In this document: piece by piece, positions 58,801-64,000 of the stretch
How positions within the stretch are numbered: position 1 is the first letter of the stretch
Layout: every line of letters starts with the position of its first letter
NCBI GenBank assembly: GCA_963736715.1
Contig: CAVTQA010000051.1
Coordinates: 132,110-196,109, forward strand
Direction: 5' to 3'
From: AP-15 sp963736715
GTDB taxonomy: Bacteria > Pseudomonadota > Alphaproteobacteria > ATCC43930 > CGMCC-115725
DNA: 64,000 bases
Translations under genes and position numbers: made by a program
Notes under the pieces: generated by a model
The model's input: only the letters and a program-made list of their open reading frames with translations
Database searches by the model: none
What the model was told of the DNA's origin: nothing

Positions 58801-59944
58801 GTGGATCGGATGCTGGAGGCGCTCGAGCGACATCCCAACGCCCGCGCGGTGCTCGGCGCCGGCGCTGGAGCCCGAGCGGCAGGCCCTCGCACGCGTACCT
58901 GTTCCACGGTCCCGGCGGCGCCGGCAAGCGGACGCTCGCGCGCGAGGTCGCCGCGCGCGCTGCTGGCGCAGGGCGCGCCCGATCCGGCCAGCGCGCAAGC
59001 GCGCGCGCTGGCCGGGGCACACCCGGACCTCACCTGGGTCGTCCCGAGCGGTGCGCACGAGATCCTGGTCTCCGACATCGACGAGCCGGTGGTCGCGGCG
59101 GCCACGAGGACGCCGTTCGAGTCGGCGCGGCGCGTGTTCGTGATCGAGAGCGCCGAGCAGCTCGGCGACGAGGCCGCCAACCGGCTGCTGAAGACGCTCG
59201 AGGAGCCGGCCTCGTTCGTGCATCTGATCCTGATCACCGACCGGCTGGCGGACGTGCTGCCGACGATCCGCTCGCGCTGCCAGGTGGTGCGCTTCGACGC
59301 GCCCGGCGGTGGAGGAGCTCGCGGCCGAGCTGTCGGCGCCGGGCGTCGACGCCCGAGGTCGCCGCAGGCGTACGCGCGGCTCAGCCTCGGCGACGCCGGG
59401 CGCGCGCGGGAGCTGGCCGCGGCCGAGGGTGGCGAGCTGCGCGACGCGCGCGCAGGAGCTCGTGCGCCGGGCGCTCGCGGGCGAGGCGGCCGCGGCGGCG
59501 CCGTGGGACGAGCCTGCTCGCGGCGGTGCGGGCGCGAGGCGAGCGGCTGCGGGTCGAGCTCGAGGAGCGTGCAGGCGGCCGAGCTCGAGCTGCTGCCCAG
59601 CCGCGAGCGCAAGCGCGCCGAGACCGAGTGGGACGAGCGGGTCAGGCGCGCGCGGCGGCGGGTCGAGACCGGCGCGCTCGAGCTGGCGCTCGACCTGGTC
59701 GAGACGTGGCTGCTCGACCTCGTCGGCGCTCGGCGTCGGGGCGCGCCGACCTGGTGCGCAACTGGGACCGGCTGGGCGAGCTGCGGGCCGACGCGGAGGT
59801 CGGGCGCGGCGGCGATGCGAGCGGCTCTGCGCCGCGCGGTCGAGCTTGGTCGAGGACACGCGCCAGCGCTTCCAGCTGAACGTCAGCGAGGATCTCGCGC
59901 TCGAGGCGCTGACCTACCGGCTCGAGCAGGTCCTGGCGGGGTAA
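58801..59944 (+). CDS. holB: DNA polymerase III delta' subunit, frameshifted
   Basis: About 380 residues. The GTG at 58801 opens VDRMLEALERHPNARAVLGA. AYLFHGPGGAGKRTLAREVA (P-loop-like, seen across a shift), HPDLTWVVPSGAHEILVSDI, RRVFVIESAEQLGDEAANRL, LKTLEEPASFVHLILITDRL and LPTIRSRCQVVRFDAP are clamp-loader AAA+ motifs; SRC is the arginine-finger region. No zinc-module cysteines are seen in the readable part. The C-terminal domain is broken by five or so shifts and ends EALTYRLEQVLAG. It loads the sliding clamp together with delta and tau/gamma. Confidence 0.83.
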
Positions 59945-60530
59945 TGGCCGGTCTCTGGCATCGCGCGTCCGCGAGCTGACGCCAGCGCAGCGGACCGCGC
60001 GGTCGCGCGTGTCTACCTGCGCCGCCGCGGCCGGTGACGAGTAGGAGTTCATCGCGCTGATGCGCGAGAGCCGCGCCTTCCACAGGCCGTGGGCGAGCGC
60101 GCCGACCGACGCCGGCGCGCTTCGCCGCCTACCTGGAGGACTCGCGGCGTTCCGACTTCGAGGCGTTCCTCGTGTGCCGGCGCGGCGGACGACAGATCGT
60201 CGGGTTCTTCAACGTCTCCCAGATCGCGCGCGGGTCGCTGCAGAGCGCCTACCTCGGGCTACGCCGCCGGCGAGCGTTCGCCGGCCAGGGCTACATGCGC
60301 GAGGGCGATCGAGCTCGTGCTGCGCGCCGCGTTCGTCGAGCTGCGGCTGCACCGCCTGGAGGCCAACATCCAGCCCGGCAACGCAGGCCTCGATCGCGCT
60401 CGCGCGCGGGGCGGGCTTTCAGCGCGAGGGCTTCTCGCCGCGGTACCTGAAGATCGGCGGGCGCTGGCGCGACCACGAGCGCTGGGCGTTGTTAGCCGAG
60501 GATTGGCGTCGCGCTCGCGGCCTTTCCTAG
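59945..60530 (+). CDS. RimJ/RimL-type GNAT acetyltransferase, frameshifted
   Basis: About 190 residues. VYLRRPAAGDE then EFIALMRESRAFHRPWASAP is the N-terminal strand and helix of ribosomal-protein-N-acetyltransferase-like GNATs. QIVGFFNVSQIARGSLQSAY and RLHRLEANIQPGN show the acetyl-CoA-binding core; ARGAGFQREGFSPRYLKIGG RW-type sequence is the hallmark C-terminus. Four or five shifts. The exact start is uncertain: an ATG at 59944 follows the holB stop directly, but the coding frame cannot be confirmed before about 60,010. Confidence 0.75.
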
Positions 60531-60563
60531 CGCGCCGGGTCGCGGTAAGGTCTTGGCGCGCCG

Positions 60564-61134
60564 ATGCCAAGACGCCTTCAGATCCTGCTGGGGATCGGAG
60601 GAACGGGATTCGGATGTCAGTGTGCGTCTCAGGTGGTGTTTGCGGTGCTCGCCTGCGCGGGCACGCTGATGTTCGCGGCGGGCGGCAGCAAGTCGCTCGG
60701 CGTCGCTCAGAACCGTGCGGCGTGGCGGTTCGTCACGACGCCACAGCGCACGCGGCCACGGCTGCCGCGGTGACGAAGTTCCTGCTGCACGCGGGCATCG
60801 CGTACTACGTCTTCGACCACTACATCTGGAAGCCGTTCAAGGCCGGTGACCTGCACGGTTTCACGCACGCGTTCAAGATCGCCAAGGCCGGCTTCGCGGC
60901 GCTGTTCGTCTACCACGAGGTGAAGCTGATGATCGCCGACGTCAAGAGCAGCAAGCTGCTGTCCTTCCTCGCGACGCCGATCACCGCTGTGGTCGCGAAG
61001 CTGGAGTCGCTGAAGTCGGACATCACCGGCGGCAACCTGAACGCGTCGACAGCGTGCAGAGCGGGCTCGGTTCGATCAAGCAGCAGGCCGACGCCAAGGG
61101 CGTCGTGATCAAGGAGATCACGCACTCGCTCTAG
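60564..61134 (+). CDS. Small membrane/exported protein of unknown function, frameshifted
   Basis: About 190 residues. A hydrophobic N-terminus (SQVVFAVLACAGTLMFAAGG) looks like a signal peptide or anchor. After shifts near 60,720 come FLLHAGIAYYVFDHYIWKPF and TKAFKIAKAGFAALFVYHEV-like sequence with a second amphipathic or membrane segment, then SFLATPITAVVAKLESLKSD and, after another shift, LGSIKQQADAKGVVIKEITH to the stop at 61134. No family recognised. The pattern of a short anchor plus helical C-terminus suggests an envelope protein. Confidence 0.55.
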
Positions 61135-61175
61135 TGTCCCGGGCGGAAGTCCGCGCTCGCGAGAGAGGAGCCAGC

Positions 61176-62815
61176 ATGACCGAGGAGCCCGACCGCGAGC
61201 CCTCTCTTGAGACTGTCGAAACGGGCCCGGTCGCGGGGGCAGTCGACGAGGTGCCGGTAGCGACGGTGGCGATGGACGCCGCGTTTGCGCCTACGACATC
61301 GGTCCGGACTTCAAAGCACCCGCTGCGAAACATTTCGGAGGTCCGACACTTCTTCCGGACCAACGACGTACCCGTTTACTTCTTCGGAGCGACACCGTTC
61401 AACCTGTTGGGCCTCGACCGCTGGGTGCGCAACTTCACCTACGTCGCCTATTACGACGCCTGGGACGGTGCCCACCCACGGGTGTTCACCCCGCGGCACA
61501 GGCAGTACAGCGAGTTCGGCAGTGGCGAGGAGATCAACAACTGGTTACTGGAGAACGCCGAAGTTCGCGCGTTCATCGACGGCCGGCGGCCGCGCCGGCG
61601 TCCGGCCAAAGATCGCGATGGTGTTCTTCGACGAGGCGACCGAGCGGATCTGCGAGGAACTCGGCTACGACCTGATCCTTCCGTCCGCCGCAACTGCGCA
61701 ACCATCTCGACTCGAAACTCGTCACGACCCGCCTCGGCGACGAGGTCGGGGTGCCGAGCGTGCCCAACACGATGGGTGAGGCGGATGACTGGGACGGGCT
61801 CGTCAAGCTCGCGCAGAAAGCCGGGCTTGGCACCGACCTGGTCGTCCAGACCGCGTACGGCGACTCCGGCAAGACGACCTTCTTCGTCGCCTCCGAGGAG
61901 GACTGGCGCAAGCACGAGAAGGACATCGTCGGCCAGCAGGTCAAGGTGATGAAGCGGATCAACAACCGCCCGATAGCCGTCGAGGCGGTGCTGACGAAGT
62001 CCGGGACGATCGTCGGACCGTTCATGTCAGAGCTGACAGGCCACCCCCAGCTGACCCCCTACCGGGGCGGCTGGTGTGGCAACGAGATGTTCCCTGAGGT
62101 GCTGACCGGCGAGCTGCGCCACCGGGCCTCGGAGCTCGTGCGACTGCTCGGGGACCGGCTCGGCCAGGAGGGTTACCGCGGGTTCTTCGAGGTCGACGTG
62201 CTGGTCGATGTCGACGCGGAGGAGGTGTATCTCGGGGAGCTGAACCCACGGATCAGCGGCGCCTCCTCGATCACCAATGTCACCGCCGGTGCATACGCCG
62301 ACGTCCCATTGTTCCTGTTCCACCTGCTCGAGTTTCTCGATGTCGATTTCCAGCTCGACACGGACGAGATCAATGAGCGTTGGCAGGAACTCGCGTCGGT
62401 CGACCTGTGGTCGCAGATGATCCTGAAGGAGGTATCGCCGGGAGTCGAGCGGATCGACACGGCGGCGCCGACCGGTCAGTACTCGCTGGACTCGAGCGGC
62501 GCACTGGTGTTCCGCCGTGCCGCGCTCGACTGGCACATGCTGCAGAACGAGAGCGAGGCGTTCTTCCTGCGGATCTATGGGCCGGGTGACTTCCGCTGGA
62601 AGGGCGCGGACCTCGGCGTGCTCGTCACCAAGGGGCGACTGCAGACCGGGACGCCGGGTAAGCCCGCCGCGCTGACGATCCGAGCCAAGCATCTGATCGC
62701 CTCGATCCGTGCCCACTACAGTGGCACCCCGGTGATGCCGCCTCCGCATACTCCGCAGATGGACATCGGCAAGTCTGACCCGGCCGCGCAAGGCAATGCG
62801 AAGAGGGGACACTGA
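61176..62815 (+). CDS. ATP-grasp ligase (biotin-carboxylase-like), two frameshifts
   Basis: About 546 residues. A leader of about 45 residues precedes HPLRNISEVRHFFRTNDVPV and WVRNFTYVAYYDAWDGAHPR. Shifts near 61,590 and 61,695 interrupt VRPKIAMVFFDEATERICEE and LRNHLDSKLVTTRLGDEVGV. The ATP-grasp core is clean: LVVQTAYGDSGKTTFFVASE (ATP-binding loop), VMKRINNRPIAVEAVLTKSG, and the metal-binding FFEVDVLVDVD with GELNPRISGASSITNV. Often labelled biotin carboxylase, it lacks neighbouring carboxyltransferase or BCCP genes, so an amide- or peptide-bond-forming ligase is more plausible. It is followed immediately by a serine hydrolase gene. Confidence 0.78.
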
Positions 62816-62817
62816 CG

Positions 62818-64000
62818 GTGCTCGGCGGCTCAGCTGCCCGTCCACTTTCGGACGTGACACTGGAGAACTGGCAGACGGTCCCACAGCTCCGTTGGTCGTT
62901 TCAGCACATCGAGGAGCTTTTCCCGACCGCGCTGATTTCGCGGGGCTCGGGCCCGGTCGCCAGCCTCCAACAACAGCCTGAGCCGCTCGGTGACGTCGCC
63001 GTCGAGCTCCCCGACGGGACAGGTTCGACGGTGAGCGAGGTCATCGGGGAAACAGACACTGACGGCTGGATCGTCGTCCACCACGGCTGCGTGCTGGCCG
63101 AGTCCTACCCCGACGGAATGCCGGCCGAGACGCGGCATCTGCTGATGTCCGTCAGCAAGTCACTGGTCGGGACCGTGGCCGGTGCGCTGATCGCGAGCGG
63201 CGAGCTTGACCAGAGCCGACCCGTGACCGACTACGTGCCCGCACTTGGGAACAGTGGCTACGACGGCGCAACGGTTCGCAACTTGCTCGACATGCGCTCG
63301 GGCATCCGCTTCTCCGAGGACTACCTGAACCCCGGTGCAGAGGTCCGTCTGATCGAGCAGGCGATCGGGTGGGCACCCCGGCAGCATGCCGGTGTACCGC
63401 GGACGATGTACGACTTCCTGCTCACATTGCAGCTGCAGCGTCCCCACGGCGGACCGTTCGAGTACCGCAGTTGCGAGACGGATGTGCTCGGCTGGGTCTG
63501 TGAGGAGGCCTCAGGCGTTCGCATGCCGGAGCTGATGTCGCGCCTGCTGTGGTCGCGTCTCGGCGCCGAGAGCGACGCGGCGATCGCGGTCGACTCGGCC
63601 GGCGCCGCGATGTTCGATGGCGGGCTCTGTACGACCCTGCGTGACCTCGCACGGTTCGGCACGATGCTGGTCCAGCGCGGTCAGTCGATGACGGGCGAGC
63701 AGATCGTCCCGGAATGGTGGATCGAGGACTCGCTACGTGGCGATCCCGACAGCCGGCAGGCGTTCGCCGACAGCCCCACCGTCTCACTCATGCCAGGCGG
63801 CATGTACCGCAACCAGTTCTGGCTGCCGTTTCCAGACCGCAACGTATTGCTCTGCCTCGGAATCCACGGCCAGATGGTGTACGCCAACTGCGACACCGGC
63901 CTCGTCGGCGCGAAGCTGTCCAGCTGGCCGGAGCCTCAGCACGCGACCAAGCTGTTCTCGGCGCTTCGAGCGTTCGACACGATCTCGGCGTTGCGCGCAT
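62818..64000 (+). CDS. Beta-lactamase-fold serine hydrolase (NylB/class C type), 3' end outside window
   Basis: 394 codons are present and the frame is open at the window edge. The GTG at 62818 begins two bases after the ATP-grasp stop. DGWIVVHHGCVLAESYPDG leads to MSVSKSLVGTVAGAL with the S-x-x-K catalytic pair. Later motifs are LLDMRSGIRFSEDYLNPGA, EYRSCETDVLGWVCEEASG (the Tyr of the Y-x-S/N motif) and FDGGLCTTLRDLARFGTML. No signal peptide is seen, so it is likely cytosolic, unlike true beta-lactamases. Relatives include 6-aminohexanoate-oligomer hydrolase and esterases. Paired with the ligase, it may cleave an amide in the same pathway. The gene is intact as far as seen. Confidence 0.83.
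   Translation, partial: MLGGSAARPLSDVTLENWQTVPQLRWSFQHIEELFPTALISRGSGPVASLQQQPEPLGDVAVELPDGTGSTVSEVIGETDTDGWIVVHHGCVLAESYPDGMPAETRHLLMSVSKSLVGTVAGALIASGELDQSRPVTDYVPALGNSGYDGATVRNLLDMRSGIRFSEDYLNPGAEVRLIEQAIGWAPRQHAGVPRTMYDFLLTLQLQRPHGGPFEYRSCETDVLGWVCEEASGVRMPELMSRLLWSRLGAESDAAIAVDSAGAAMFDGGLCTTLRDLARFGTMLVQRGQSMTGEQIVPEWWIEDSLRGDPDSRQAFADSPTVSLMPGGMYRNQFWLPFPDRNVLLCLGIHGQMVYANCDTGLVGAKLSSWPEPQHATKLFSALRAFDTISALRA

Overview
The window looks like a stitched metagenomic contig of two unrelated pieces. Bases 1 to about 5,530 carry four intact genes of alphaproteobacterial type: an MFS transporter, an orphan xanthine-dehydrogenase-family molybdenum subunit, a CysQ-like nucleotidase, and the C-terminal part of a glutathione-dependent formaldehyde (class III alcohol) dehydrogenase. 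At about 5,525-5,640 that dehydrogenase is joined in frame to the C-terminus of an actinobacterial ferredoxin reductase. From there to 64,000 everything fits one high-GC actinobacterium, most likely Thermoleophilia/Solirubrobacterales by inference: GAF-HisKA_3 kinase with NarL-type regulators, N-terminal-GNAT acyl-CoA synthetase, group 3b hydrogenase and B12-dependent NrdJ. No rRNA, tRNA, CRISPR array or transposase was seen.

Layout. 5.6-12.7 kb: accessory genes (ferredoxin reductase, aldo/keto reductase, ArsR-SRPBCC pair with a perfect 24-bp operator over the start codon, DHA2-type drug exporter, EamA exporter with divergent Lrp regulator). 12.8-49.4 kb: a long block resembling a DosR-type hypoxia/dormancy regulon. 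It holds two NarL-type response regulators (one with an eroded HTH), a two-GAF histidine kinase, FtsH, a universal stress protein with an ABC exporter and an ADP-forming acyl-CoA synthetase, phosphofructokinase, PEP synthase, a GltD-like oxidoreductase reading straight into NifJ (PFOR), a DHOD-like protein, CBS proteins, GAPDH, a complete group 3b [NiFe]-hydrogenase operon with maturation genes, phosphoglycerate mutase, a Rieske-less split cytochrome b operon, an SQR/NDH-2-like flavoprotein and a membrane-anchored cupredoxin. 49.5-64 kb: a PNPOx-like protein, an exported phosphodiesterase/phosphatase, nrdJ, a coiled-coil protein, galE, tmk, holB, an acetyltransferase, and an ATP-grasp ligase next to a beta-lactamase-fold hydrolase that runs off the end.

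How the parts may work together (inference): glycolysis and PEP recycling (PFK, GAPDH, GpmA, PpsA) feed pyruvate to NifJ; electrons pass through the GltD-like module to NAD(P) or to the NAD(P)-linked hydrogenase, which can release H2; acetyl-CoA is cashed in for ATP by the ADP-forming synthetase; the GAF kinase and NarL regulators could sense hypoxia. The cytochrome b/flavoprotein/cupredoxin group looks like a separate quinone-linked electron path.

Quality caveat. Many genes are interrupted by one-base frameshifts. Their density is very uneven: high at 5.6-11.2, 36.9-41.6 and 52.2-60.6 kb, near zero at 1-5.5, 11.2-13.5 and 43.8-50.4 kb. Because conserved motifs continue in the neighbouring frame, and essential genes (nrdJ, tmk, holB) are hit equally, these are treated as sequence errors rather than pseudogenes. 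Coordinates of broken genes span the whole reconstructed gene.
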